From NCBI GenBank assembly GCA_035772735.1, contig JASDFA010000016.1, positions 175,713,001 through 175,777,000 of the forward strand: a stretch of 64,000 nt of DNA, in the 5' to 3' direction. This DNA comes from Datura wrightii. Lineage: Eukaryota > Streptophyta > Magnoliopsida > Solanales > Solanaceae. Of the stretch, positions 35,266-47,162 are shown piece after piece. Every line of letters starts with the position of its first letter. The stretch's first letter is position 1. The notes under the pieces are model-generated. The model saw only the letters and a list, made by a program, of their open reading frames with translations. It was not told the origin of the DNA and did not search any database. The position numbers and the translations under genes were made by a program.

Positions 35266-35869
35266 TAGTCCCTCCCTTAGGAACATTCGTCATCGAATGT
35301 AGTCTTAAGCTTAAGAGACTCAATTCCTTTAACTATCGCCCGAAGAATTTCGGTAGAGTCTCCTTTGTGGTGTGGACTATCCATAAACTTGAAACGCATA
35401 AAAGTCCAACACAGGTGTGTCACAGGATGCTATCAACAACTACTCCACAACATGCTATCAATCTCTAACTCCTTATGCCATACGTTAGAATAGGACTCCT
35501 GACGGCCCTGGGCTGCCGGTACATTTCTTTCAATGGGTTTTTCCCACGTTTGATGTAGTATGCCTGGTTCAACTACCCCTGATTTACCTACTTCAGGACA
35601 TCATATAGGGAACCTACACTTCCACCCGTAACATATCTCTAGGCATCAGAATTGTGTATCCTACTTGGAAATTCATCATGGGACGATAAGATGTACTTGA
35701 ATTCACTTGTGCCCCAATCTGTCTTGACACCCTTTCCAAAACCTAGTTGTGAATTGTGCCCCTCTGTTAGAATTTATTAGATACTAGGGCTTCATGTAGC
35801 CAGCGTACCTCTTAAACATTTAACTCAGTGTAATTTTTAGCTGAAACATACGACCAACAAGAAATGAGT
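35266..35869 (-). other. internal 3' remnant of H
   Basis: The minus strand next to the LTR reads CGATGACGAATGTTCC then AAGGGAGGGACTA, the usual chromovirus 3' end and PPT. The rest (to about 35869) has no readable domain. The right edge, where plus-strand LTR F begins, is approximate. Confidence 0.5.
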
Positions 35870-36261
35870 TAATATTGTTAGTTGTGGGGCCTAATTTGGT
35901 AAGTTGGACAACAAGGGGAGTAGCTGGGTGATATAACATTCAATTTAGGGCCCGTATGATCAGTGAAGCTCGCCTAGAGGTTGCTAGTGTAACTTGACAC
36001 CTCCAGGGCCAGAATTTGGTCAGGATGGTCTAACCCTAGAGTCAGCACCACCAGGGTTTCCTAGTGAATTGAGTGACAACCAACCATATAGTTGGCTACT
36101 GTCAGTGACTTCTAGTTTCAGTCGACTTAGTGCTTGTCGTACTGGTTGACCAGGAAGTCATCCCAGTTGTACAAGTTAGATAGATCCATGGGTACCCTAA
36201 GGAGGGACCCTTATTAGTAGTTGAATGTAGGGCCAATGCTCTAGCTTGCTCTTATAACTAT
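35870..36261 (+). repeat. LTR fragment F, left part (J family)
   Basis: Aligns in plus orientation with J around 9005-9385 (GGGCC..ATTTGGTAAGTTGGACA, GATAGATCCATGGGTACCCTAAGGAGGG). The LTR start is missing. Interrupted at 36261 by E; it resumes at 57895 with GATACCTAGGTAC, as J does with AATACCCAGGTAT. Confidence 0.75.
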
Positions 36262-38562
36262 TGTTATACCCCGAAAACTTAAAGGTAGGTCTCGGGGAAA
36301 AATGTGAAATTCGTGTTATAGGTATAGGACGAGTCATGGGATGACTCGTGAGGACAACCCACGAGTTTGTCAGGTGACTTGTGGGGAGACTAGTGAAGAG
36401 TAGGGACGTTATGAAGAGAAGGTTCCCACCGGCGTGGCAACGACTAGTGGTCAGACCCTATGAGTCATCAGGCCAGCCGTGGGGTGGGTTAGAATGAAGG
36501 AAGGGGAAATTAAGGCAGTGTACCAAACGAATGTCAACCATGATTCGTTGGATTAGGTAATGAGTCGTGGTGTAATTCGTGGGATTATTTATTTGTAAAG
36601 TGAAGTAACCGAGGTAGTGTACTAGATGAGTCAGGGAATGAGTTAGGACCACGATCTATCATGTCGTCCGTTAGGACCACCTGGCAGTATTTTCATGCGA
36701 ATTCAGTAGGCGTCTTTCCGTAATTCCTAAGTTCCTAAGACCTATACTACGTCATTTAAGGCTCTTTTTAGTGGGTTTTAAGACGGGAAAACCTATTCTA
36801 AGTTATTTCACTCCATGCATGCAAACTTCAGAGGTTGAAGAGGTGATTTAGAGCAAGTCATCAAGGTTTCCATCCAATTTCCTCTTGGGTAATCAAATAT
36901 TTGGTGGAATCAATACCTTCCAAGTATGTAGGGTCATGAGTGGGTGTCTCCTTACACGCCCATGCCCAATTTCTATCTAAATATAAGAAACTCCTATGAT
37001 CAAGTTATGGGGTTTTCACCCAATTGCGTAATTCTTCAATTTCTATTCATGGGTACGAGTAGATTATGTTTCTATTGATGAATTATGAAGCATGGGCAGA
37101 TTTTAATTTGTTTTTAATCAAAATTGTGTTTTCTAGTTTTATAAAATTTAAGGCCCATGGATGAGAAATTCATGAAAGAAGAGAATGATGATGAATGTAT
37201 GATGATGATGAGATCTGATGATGAAAAGCATGTTTCTAAAGCTACCCATGATTATGATATTGTTTTCAAAATGAATTGAGTAGATCCAAGCATGATAAAG
37301 TTTTGGGCAAAGCTCTTATATCGAGTATGATGATGTAGTATCTCTAAAGTAAACTTACCACATGGATTTGGAGTAAAGACTCCCACTTATCATTGAGTTT
37401 GTGGTATTTTTCGAAATAAAGCTTCTCATATGCATGAATTCACAATTGAGATGTATGTTATTATTGAGCTTCGTTTTCATATGATGTTGAGATTATACAT
37501 AATTTTATTTGGAGCTTCGTCAATAGATGATGTTGAGCTTCAGCATATAGATGTAGAGCAGTGCATATTTTGGGAGAAGAGTCTAGCACTGAGCGGGCTA
37601 AGGGTCAATCACCCAATGCCCCAAAACTACGCGCTAACATAGGTTGATGCTATTATATTATTGGAACCTCTCTTGTGTGCTATCCCCGGGCCTAATGTCC
37701 TATGAGATTTATATTGATATCATTGTAGCATCCTTAGCCTAGGATAGGTTTTAGATGGCTCTGCCCACTTGAGTGTGATAGTCGGGACCATGTAAGCTCT
37801 ATAGAGGTATGTCGATTAAGCGATGAGTCTCCCATGGCGTACATGATTCAGATTTGCACATTCCTTTCTCATGGTTATTATTTTATACCTGCATGTTCTA
37901 GAAACAAGGTTTGACTCGTTGTTCAGCTTTTCTTCTAAATGTCATACTTCAGCTTGAGTCATTCGAGTCAGTTATGATGTTATGAAGCTATGTATAGTCA
38001 TGTTATGAAAAGTTTATGATTTCAGATAGAATGCATGCCAACCTTCCTCTCAGATTTGAAAGCATATGATATGATATGTAATGCTTTAAATGATTTACTT
38101 AACTTGAGTGGTTTTACTTACCTTGCATACTTGGTACATTCCACGTACTGACCGCATACTTTTTATACTGTATCGTTTCATGATACAAGACCTATCTTTC
38201 AAGTTCAGCCCCACTCTTAGGCAGTTCATCGGAGTTAACGTTTGCTTGTTGGTGAGTCCTCATCTTCCAAGGACCAGACTATCCATCTTTTCTTTATGTA
38301 TTTCAGTTTTTAGCTTGTTGAGTTAGTTGGGGACTTGTCCCATCAACTCGTCACGATTAGAGGCTTTTCAGACTTTTGTATGTATTCAATTTTGGATGCT
38401 TATTCTGATGTTATGTTGAGTTAGACTTCCGCTGAGTTTATATTGTTCATTCTTCGGTTTAGTGATTGAGTTAGATGTATACTTGTGCAATGGGTCGGCT
38501 TGGGGTCTCTCGGGTTCCCTTGTCCCGTGTGTACGATCCGAACCTCCATTTGGGTCGTGACA
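36262..38562 (+). repeat. 5' LTR of E
   Basis: Starts TGTTATACCCCGAAAAC. The first 350 bp has many GAGTC/GACTC words. The promoter-like TCCTAAG then TACTACGTCATTT near 36725-36755 is shared with D and I. A GATGAT-rich stretch occurs near 37185-37225. Confidence 0.9.
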
Positions 38563-38566
38563 AACA

Positions 38567-38578
38567 TGGTATCAGAGT
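38567..38578 (+). other. primer-binding site of E (tRNA-iMet)
   Basis: TGGTATCAGAGT, four bases after the LTR, matches the initiator tRNA-Met complement TGGTATCAGAGC at 11 of 12 positions. Confidence 0.85.
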
Positions 38579-38771
38579 CATAGGTTTGTAGTGTCGTGGG
38601 TTGTCTGAAAGCCATATTAAGTAGAGTCTTTTTCATGGGGGTGAAGCATGCCACACTTATGCAAAAGAGGCTACTAGAGGTTTAGGAAATATTCCCTTCT
38701 TTCATGGTCTATGTCATGCGATCAAAAGTTTTTCTACCCTTCTAATTCGTGCTATTCGTGATTGTAGAATC

Positions 38772-39890
38772 ATGGCTCCTCAAAGAATGAATGGAAGGAG
38801 GAATGGAGGTGGTGAAGGCCACGATGGTGGAAATGGTTATGGGCATCAGCTAGCCCCACTAGTTTAGGAGCCTCAGGCACTGGAGCCAATCGCTCATGTT
38901 GAGGTCGGGTTAGCCATTTAGATTCTTTTGCAGCCCTTGACCTCTCAAGTCAATCAAAAAGCCATTGCGCATGTTCCGCAAAATGGCAATGCGGCGATGG
39001 CTCGAGTGAGAGGCTTCTTGAGGATAAACCCGTCGGAGTTCTTGGGATCTAAGGCAGATGAGAACCCGCATGATTTCATTGATGAGATTGTCAAGATCAC
39101 CAAAGTCATAGGGGTGAGTAGTGTTGAGTGCATAGAGTTGGCCTCCTACTAGTTGAAGGGGATTGCGTATATCTGGTTTCCCCACTGGAAGGATAGCAAG
39201 GTCATAGGAGCAGGTCCGATCACGTGGGAGGAGTTTCATGTTGCACTCCTGGATTAGTTCTTCCCTCGGGAGATGAGGGAGCTGAGGGCAACTGAGTTTG
39301 TACACTTGAAGCAGGGAAGAATGACAGTGCAAGAGTATTCCCTTGAGTTCACTTGCCTATCGAAATACGTGCCAGAGTTAGTGGCTGGCCAAAGGACGCG
39401 GGTGAGTAGATTTGTGCATTCCATAGCAAGGTATTTGGACAAGGAGTGCCGGATTGCTATGATTCATCAGGATATGGACTACACTAGGATTGTGTTGTAC
39501 ATCCAGCAGATGGAGGCGACACATTCAAAAGAGAGGGAGGCCAAGAGGGCTAGGACCGAGGACCACAGATTCTCTCAATAGAGGTCCAGTGGTGGCGCCA
39601 ACAACACACTCACTAGAGATCATCAACCCAAGAATCTTCAGCATTGAGTGTGCCATCCAGGCCTAGACATTATTAGAGAGGGCGAGCGTCAGGCCCGAGG
39701 GGTTAGACCGGTAGACCCACAGATTCTAGCATCCCAGCTTGTCGTAGATGTTGTGGGGGGCACACATGCTAGTGCTTCGCAGGTTCAGGTTCTTGTTTTG
39801 GGTATGGGCAACCCGAACACATGCTTAGAGATTGTCCAATTGCGAGGTAGGATTAGGTTGGGGGCCGAGGCCCAAGTTCTAATTTAGTAG
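38772..39890 (+). pseudogene. gag of E
   Basis: ATG at 38772 (MAPQRMNGRRNGGGEG) is in place. Capsid words follow: RVRGFLRINPSEFLGSKADE, NPHDFIDEIVKITKVIGV, ITWEEFHVALLD, FFPREMRELRATEFVHLKQG, MTVQEYSLEFTCLSKYVPEL. The nucleocapsid knuckle at 39794-39835 reads CFGYGQPEHMLRDC, with Tyr for the second Cys. In-frame TAGs at about 38863, 38920, 39150 (after ELASY), 39256 and 39579 stand at positions expected to be Gln (CAG). A frame break separates the knuckle from the capsid. Gag would package the element RNA. Confidence 0.85.
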
Positions 39891-39989
39891 CCCCTCCCGC
39901 ACGCTCAGCATATTAGGGAGCGTCTACTATCACAGTTGGTGGTAAGTTCCAGAACAGATTCTATGCTTTAGCATCCTCACAGGAGCAGG

Positions 39990-40503
39990 AGGTCTCCTCG
40001 AATATGGTCATAGGTATGTTGCAAGTTTTCCATATTGATGTTTATGATTTGCTAGATCCGGGGGCTACCTTGTCTTTTGTGACACCATATGTGACCACTA
40101 GCTTAGGAGTCAGTCCCGATGTCTTGTCAGAACCCTTCTCAGTTTCCACTCCAGTAGGTGACTCAATTATAGCTATACAGGTTTATAGAGGTTGCCCAGT
40201 CTCAGTCCTTCATAAGGTCACCTCAGCGGATTTGATAGAGTTATCCATGGCCGATTTCGATGTTATTCTCCCCATGGATTGGCTATTTGCATGTTATGCC
40301 TTAATTAATTGTAGAACCCAGGTAGTAGAGTTCAGATATCCGGGTGAGCCAGTCTTAGAATGGACGAGTAGTTCAACTATTCCTATAGGTCGATTCATTT
40401 CCTACCTTAAGGCCAGGAAGATAATTTCTAAGGGTTGCATGTACCATCTAGTTAGGTTAAGGATGTCGAGTCTGAAACCCCGACTATCCAGTAAGTTCAA
40501 GTA
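39990..40503 (+). pseudogene. protease of E
   Basis: Open from 40004 (ATGGTCATAGG; MVIGMLQVFHIDVYD) to the stop at 40504. It carries the aspartic-protease motif LLDPGATLSFVTPYV and a second block ADFDVILPMDWLFACYALIN. DPG replaces the classical DSG/DTG; other plant Tekay elements show this too, as far as I recall, so it is not proof of inactivity. The frame ends with LVRLRMSS before a TAG and the RT linker. This is one of the few uninterrupted domains of E. Confidence 0.8.
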
Positions 40504-40539
40504 GAACGTGAGTATCCAGAGGTCTTTCCTGATGATTTT

Positions 40540-41830
40540 CCAATTGTTCCTCCCAATCGAGAGATTGATTTCGATATTGACCTTCTTCTCGACACGCAAC
40601 CCATATCTATTCCTCCCTATAGAATGGCTCCAGCCGAGCTAAAGGAATTGAAGGATCATTTGAAGGACCTATTAGATAAGGGCTTTATTAGGTCCAGTAA
40701 GTCTCCATGGGGTGCACCAGTGTTATTTGTCCAGAAGAAGGATGGTTTGCTTTGGATGTGCATTGCCTATCGGTAGTTAAACAAGTTCACCATTAAGAAT
40801 AGGTATCCTTTACCCAGTATCGATGATTTACTTGACTAGCTTCAAGGTGCCAGATATTTCTCCAAGATTGATCTCAGATCCGAGTATCACCAGCCTAGAG
40901 TTCGAGAGAGTGACATCCCGAAAACCACTTTCAGGACTCGGTATGGTCACTACGAATTTGTTGTTATGTCTTTTAGACTAACCAATGCCCCTACAACTTT
41001 CATGCACTTGATGAATGGGGTATTAAAGCAATATCTGCACATGTTTGTGATTGTGTTCATTGATGACATCCTTATATACTCTTGGAGTGAGAAGGAGCAC
41101 GCCGATCACTTAAAAGTAGTGCTTTAGACCCTCAAGGATCATCAGTTGTATGACAAGTTCAGCAAGTGTAAGTTTTGGTTGAACTCCGTGTCATTTTTGG
41201 GTGATGTGGTATTAAGTGAGGGCATAAAGGTAGATTCTCAGAAAATTGAGGCGGTGAAAAATTGGCCAAGCTGGTGAACCCTTTGGATATTCGGAGTTTC
41301 TTTGGTTTAGCTGGCTACTACCAGAAGTTTGTTGTGGGCTTCTCAGCTATTGTAGCACCTTTGACCAAGTTGCTCAAAAGAAGGTAAAGTTCCAATGGTC
41401 GGAGGCTTATGAGAAAAGCTTCTAAGAGTTGAAGACTCGACTCACTACCGCATCAGTGTTGACTCTACCTGAGGGTACGAATGATTTTGTGGTGTATTGT
41501 GATGCTTCGAGAATCAGGATTGGGTGTGTTTTGATGTAGCATGGGAAAGTTATAGCATATGCTTCTACACAGTTGAAATTCCATGAGAAGAATTACCCGA
41601 CCTATGATCTTAAATTGGCCGCGATGGTATTCGCCTTGAAGATATGGTGGCATTATTTGTATGGGGTCCATGTGGACGTATACATGGACCACAAGAGCTT
41701 GCAATACGTGTTCACACAGAAAGATCTTAATCTTCGACAAAGGAGATTGTTGGAGCTACAAAAGGACTACGACATGAGAATCATTTACCACCCGGGTAAG
41801 GCTAATGTGGTAGCGGACGCACTTAGTAGG
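40540..41830 (+). pseudogene. reverse transcriptase and RNase H of E
   Basis: RT blocks: PYRMAPAELKELKDHLKDLL, KGFIRSSKSPWGAPVLFVQK, NRYPLPSIDDLLD, YFSKIDLRSEYHQ, FRTRYGHYEFVVMSFRLTNA, and the catalytic VIVFIDDILIYSWSEKEH (about 41045-41100, both aspartates intact). TAGs at 40774 and 40837 stand for Gln. A frameshift near 41270 and another near 41380 precede RNase H (FVVYCDAS, YASTQLKFHEKNYPTYDLKL, YMDHKSLQYVFTQKDLNLRQ, YHPGKANVVADALSR), whose catalytic Asp positions are kept. RNase H ends at the duplicated segment at 41801-41858. Confidence 0.85.
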
Positions 41831-41858
41831 CTAATGTGGTAGCAGACGCACTTGGCGA
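41801..41858 (+). repeat. 29 bp tandem duplication at the E integrase deletion
   Basis: GCTAATGTGGTAGC(G/A)GACGCACTT occurs at 41801 and again at 41830, period 29. Directly after it the sequence jumps from the RNase H end to the late integrase core, so the duplication marks a deletion junction. Confidence 0.8.
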
Positions 41859-42630
41859 TCTTTTCAAAAAGGGCTTGGGACTCAGGTTAAACTCAGCACA
41901 ACATTTCATCCGCAAACGAATGGTCAGGCAGAACGGACAATTCAAACTCTCGAGAATATTTTGAGAGAATGTGTGATGGACTTCAAAGATAGTTTGGATG
42001 ATCACTTTCCCCTGATCGAGTTTGTTTACATAACAGCTATCACTCCAGCACAAAATAGCATGATTCGAGGCTCTCTATAGGCGGAGATGTAGATCGCCCA
42101 TCGGATGCTTTGAGGTTGGTGAGGAAGCTATGATAGGGCCAGAACGGTTCATGAGGCTATGGTGAAGGTTCAGTTAATAACGGACAGGCTGAAAACTGCT
42201 CAGAGTCATCAAAAGTCATATGCTGATGTGAAGAAGAGAGAATTGGAGTTCGGTGTGGATGATTGGGTATTCCTAAAGGTGTATCCCATGAAGTGAGTCA
42301 TGCGGTTCGGAAAGAAAGAAAAACTCAGCCCCCGCTATGTTGGTCCCTACCATGTTATGAGAAGGGTTGGTAAGGTGGCGTATGAATTGGACTTTCCCTC
42401 AAAGTTATCTTCCATGCATCCTGTGTTTCATGTATCTCTTTTGAAGAAGTGTTTGGTAGATCCAGCTCTAGTAGTCCCCATAGACAGCATTGGTGTAAAA
42501 GATAGCCTTAGCTGTGAGGAAGTTCCAGTTGAAATATCGGATCAACAGGTTCGGAGGCTAAGGAACAAAGAAGTAGCTTCAATTAAAGTATTATGGAGGA
42601 ATCAGCATGTTGAGAGAGCTACATGGGAAG
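41858..42630 (+). pseudogene. integrase C-terminal part and chromodomain of E, cut by B
   Basis: Only the end of the catalytic core remains: TTFHPQTNGQAERTIQTLEN (third catalytic residue, Glu), DSLDDHFPLIEFVY, then the C-terminal domain (GPYHVMRRVGKVAYELDFPS, MHPVFHVSLLKK) and chromodomain (EEVPVEISDQQVRRLRNKE, KVLWRNQHVERATWE). The zinc-binding N-terminus and the first two Asp are absent. B is inserted after ATWE; the chromodomain continues at 55283 (EADMMAKYPHLFP). The final 116-codon stretch before B is open. Confidence 0.85.
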
Positions 42631-44049
42631 TGTTCGGCTGTCTACTCTAGGGTAATTACTACACGCAAGTGCACGTGGTCGAACAAGTAGTAAAGTGGCT
42701 TAAGTAAGCCAAGTATCGATCCCACAGGGATTGGGCTAGGGTGCAATCTACTCAAGTGTCCCTATATTTAACTCTAAAATTGCAGACAACAGTGTGAAAA
42801 AGAGTTTGGTATTTTGGTTTCTAATTTTATGCTAATTATAAATGAATATACAAGTTGAGTCTGAACTATGAATATGAGCATGCTGAGGTTAAATGAACAT
42901 GTAGAGAAACTAATTACCGATACAATGGTTGGTTAATCTTTCCTCCGGTTGCTAGTCAAGAATTATTGACAATGGATTAAAACTCTCGTATTTAACCCAA
43001 CTTAAGAATCATGAACCATCCACCTACATTTCTGTGATTAAACGAAATTCATGTTCTAGCCATACAAAACCGATTCCTTAATTGACTAATACGACTTTCA
43101 GGTATATTTCTATCCTGAAGGTAAATCAATTCCTAATTTTCCCAAACCAAGAAGAGATCATATCCTATTGATTCACAACTTTCCAATTTCTTGCTCTCTC
43201 GAGTGAAACCGGACTTTTTAGATGTACATTAACGTTGGCCACACATCAATGCAGTAAGAACAAGAATCAATAGAACAACCATGGAAGAAAAGATGAAAAA
43301 CCCAATTGATCAATACTACATTTCAGTACAATTGTTCTTAACCTCAGCAAGAAGAGGAATTAGCCACTCATTTGTGGATTAAACATCGTTAAATGAGTGT
43401 TGAACATACAAGCAATTGAATTGAAGAAGAAGGAGATAGAGAAAAACCCTGATAATTTCGTCCCCTCAACTGCCTGTAACCCACGTTCTTGCTCCACCCA
43501 GTCAGAATAATTAAAAATGAACCTAAGTGTTCTATTTATACTAGTGGGAATTTTTCCCGGAATAACAAGCAACGTGTCACGGAGTGCATCGCGGAGCACT
43601 GCCTCCGTGACACGCCACTGATGCAGACCCTTACTGGAAATTGATTGTCCACGTACTAAAGCCCAACGTGGCACGGCGTGTAACGTGGGGCTAGGCCAAC
43701 GTGCCATGGCCCCAACGCGCACCTTCACTGGAATTTGGCGAAAATTCCCTCTCCAGGCAGAAGGCATCCGCGATGGCAGCGTGACATGGCTCCATTGCGG
43801 AGCCCCTTTAAATTGTGCCTTCCAATGCTTTTTCCCTTGCTAACATCCGAGTCCAACCCCGATATCTCCCAACACGCATTTTAGCTTCCCAAAATTATAT
43901 TTCACCTGCAAAACAATGCTAAGCATGTTGGTTAGTATAAATTCACATTTTATTATCAATCACATGAGAATGTATAAACATTGATAGATAAACAAGGCTA
44001 AAATGACACATTTGAGTATCCCTTGGGCATATAAATTTTCCCAAGATCA
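42631..44049 (-). repeat. 3' LTR of B
   Basis: 1419 bp, TGTTCGGCTG to AAGATCA on the plus strand. TATA (minus) 43540-43533, hairpin arms 43573-43584 and 43603-43614, ACGTGTC at 43572-43578, ACGTGGC near 43675. Confidence 0.9.
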
Positions 44050-44063
44050 CTTACCCCACACTT
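44050..44063 (-). promoter_or_regulatory. polypurine tract of B
   Basis: Minus strand AAGTGTGGGGTAAG against the LTR start TGATCTTGG. Confidence 0.7.
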
Positions 44064-45848
44064 AAATCCTTGTTCGTCCCCGAACAACAATTTTACACCT
44101 CATGCACTTTACACCCCAACCTAGCTACTTTGGTTCGACAATTCAGGCTACGGTCATACCGATTATTTAATACAGCAAATCATCAAGAAAACACGCATGG
44201 TCCTATCAATGCAATGACCTTCAAAACATCAAGACCACCTAGACTTAAGAATCGACTTTCGATATTGGCAAACTCATGCAAATTAGCTGATCAAGATATC
44301 CGACACGAACATTAATCTCTCATCAAGCATGTTCCCTCTCAACACAAGAGAATTTTCCCCTTTTTAATCATATGAACTCAAACGATTACGTGCAGGGGCA
44401 TATAGAAACAATTTCACTCTCTCTCCCAAAAGAATTCACATGCATCATGCCATGAACCATAGGCTTGCCCTTAGTGTATTACTCCACTAATATAAGGAAG
44501 TGTGATGTAAGATCACGTAGGACTTTAACGGGTTGTAATGTAAGCTACAGAACTAGCAAATATTGGGCTAGCCAATAATAACCACTAGCATCCTTAAGCG
44601 CTTTTTTAATACATCCCATCAAACTCATGGGCAGTGTTTCTTCCTTCATCCTCCCATTCTTGAAGTCTGTCTTTATTTTGACCCATCTCATTAAGCACAC
44701 TTGACTTAATAACAAAGATTATTCATACACCTTCATTATATTTAATTTATAACAAGTGCACCTTCAACCTTTTCTTTTCTTTCATCACTCTGCTTTTCTT
44801 TTCTTTTCACCATTCTCACTCTTTGACACTTTGGGAAAATTATTTTCTCTTCTTAAGCGCTTAAGAGTTTTGGATCAAATTTACGGCTAATGAAAAGAAG
44901 GGGTTAAGCTTCGGTTTACACATTTTTGACAAAAGAAAAAAATAATAGGCTAAAGGCTCAACGGGCTAACTAGGGTGTACAATCAAGGTGGGTACAATAA
45001 TGAAAAAGAGAAACTTTCGGTTGAAGACAAAGAAATGCCTACATCCTTTCCTACAATACACATCCTTCATTTCATTTCGTACACACACCAGACAAGTTCT
45101 AGACATTTCATAATAGCATGGAATAAACAAAACCTCACCCCACATCTGTTGCACATGCTCAATTCAAGACATATTCACAGATTCTTCAATCAGCTAATTA
45201 CAAGAATTCAAAATTAAGCCTCAATCACACTGAATCGACTCTATGGCCTAGGTATCTCAACATATTTACAGAGTTGCATGCTTTCATACGAATCACCTTT
45301 GCATTTCAAATATCATGTACAACACACAACCAGAATTCCACAACCATAAAGTAGCTACAGGTCCTGGGTTGTAACCCACAAAAGAAAACAACTGAAAAAT
45401 AAATGAAAAAAAAATCTACTCCTAAAGACTACATTTCCCTTAAGACGGTCGTCATCCATCCATCATAGGGAACGGTCACTAACTAAGACTTCGGTTCAAT
45501 GAGACCAATCTCGGTAAAAGAACCGAAAACAAATGCCGAGAAACCCAAGAATTGGAAAAAAAAATTAAAAATATCGATCATTTCGATAAAACAAAAATAT
45601 GTACAAAATCATCTAGCAACATTCAGCAGCACACAACATCTTCACATTTAATTACAATACAGAACGGAAACATCACAATCACAGGGTCACAAAAAAAAAA
45701 ATTTCCACAGGCACAACAACAGAACAGAAACATAAAAAACACAACACCCAACACCTAACTACTCCCACACCACACTTATATCGAACACAATCCCCAGTGT
45801 TCACAAACATTAACATAGCACAAAAATTTGGGTGGTGGAATTCCCTGA
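44064..45848 (-). other. untranslated region after ORF3 of B
   Basis: No gene seen. Aligns along its whole length with 15603-17452 and 60204-61992, including the AAGACGGTCGTCATCCATCC block near 45440. A PPT-like motif, CACACCACACTT, lies at 45766-45777. Confidence 0.55.
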
Positions 45849-47070
45849 TTAATCAAAATACTCCACTTCTTCATCATGTGCTGCTGCCTCGTCTCCTATG
45901 TCTAAATCGCCCCCATCATCATCATCAGACTCCACATCGGAGTCTTCATGACGTGTCTTCTTATCTGTGGGGACATCATCATCTGTGGGCTCTACAAAAG
46001 CTGGCCCCACTCGGCATAGAGCCTTGGCATTTTCGCCAAAAGGGTAGTCTAGCTCAAGCTGCCATAGCTCCTCTCCAGTCCCTGGCCTCCCGCCTATCTG
46101 CAGTTGGAGCATCTACATCCCATACATGCGAGCCATGTACTGATCATCCCAAGCATGTCAGTCGGCTAGTGTAAGAACTGGCCCGTGGGTGGTGTCGGGT
46201 GCCTTAGTTTTAGTGACATCTAAGGCCCGCCGCTCCATCTGCAGGATGTAGTCAAGGGCCTCTTCCTCAATATCCAGGCCCCTCAAGAATGTGGTGAGTA
46301 GTCCACCAAATCCGTATCTATGCCCTTGATGCAATCGGGCTCTCTTCATGGCGGAGATAATCACCGCCCCCACATTGATCTCCAGCCCTTTCATCAGGGC
46401 GTACACCAAGCATACACGATCCCGGGTTAAATCCGTCATATGACCCTGCTGGGATTAGGCAGGAACAAACAATCTTCAGCCATATCTTGGCCCCCCTGTT
46501 CATCTGTGAGTAAGGCAACGTCTGATGGTAGCCCCTCTCCTTATGTCTGCTCCACCGAGCTGTTGATCGGGTACCACACAAAGTGCGTCTCATGTCCGCA
46601 TATGGTGGAGTGATATTCAGCTGTCGAAGCACATGGGCGTCTGTGTCCCGCTCCCCTAGGATAGCATTGAGGTGGTGGGGCTCAAAAGTGACTATTTGCC
46701 CTCTTATTTTGATGGTGTGACTTCTGAGAGTCGGGTTCCAGTTAGCGTAGAATTCCTGAATCAAGTGCAAGTTGCATTCCTTGGGCTCTTCAAAAATGAA
46801 GTTCAGCCCAGCTGCCTCGATCCTCTGGACAATCCTTGGGAACTCTTGTGCCAACGGTTCCCTTGCTATGTGTTCCTCGGGGAAGTACTTGCTCTCGTTG
46901 TGCTTTGCGTACCACTTCTTCCCCTCCTCTGTCACCCACCTGGTTCCGTATTGACGGCGTTGGCCGCGTGGAACCGCTAGTGCTTCTGGGACAGCTGTGC
47001 CCAATTTGATTCTTTTTCTTCCAGCGCCAGATATTGATGCGCCTTTTCCCTTGTCTTGCCTGCTTGCCAT
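45849..47070 (-). pseudogene. ORF3 of B (PF20167-like), broken
   Basis: ATG at 47070-47068 (MASRQDKGKGAS). Open to about 46440: RRQYGTRWVTEEGKKWYAKH, RIEAAGLNFIFEEPKECNLH, NPTLRSHTIKIRGQIVTFEP, HHLNAILGERDTDAHVLRQL, GYHQTLPYSQMNRGAKIWLK. A frameshift near 46440 is followed by MTDLTRDRVCLVYALMKGLE, NVGAVIISAMKRAR and GGLLTTFLRGLDIEEEALDY. TGA at 46158 stands for CGA (Arg in C) and TAG at 46113 for CAG (Gln in A). It ends with an acidic tail (DSDVESDDDDGGD) and EEVEYFD. Same position, strand and length class (about 400 codons) as in A and C. No signal peptide or membrane helix is obvious. Role unknown. Confidence 0.75.
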
Positions 47071-47075
47071 TGTTC

Positions 47076-47162
47076 CTGTCAAATCAAACAGACAAGTTCA
47101 ATGTTAAGCCAATCAAAATTAGCTTCGACTAAGGTTGGGTTAAGCTCGGCTACCCCACACTT
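47076..47162 (-). promoter_or_regulatory. splice-acceptor-like site and PPT-like motif before ORF3 of B
   Basis: Minus strand AAGTGTGGGGTA (47162-47151), then GGCTTAACATTGAACTTGTC (branch-like TTAAC), TGTTTGATTTGACAG ending at 47076, and the ATG at 47070. This is the clearest T-rich tract plus AG among the three copies. Confidence 0.5.
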
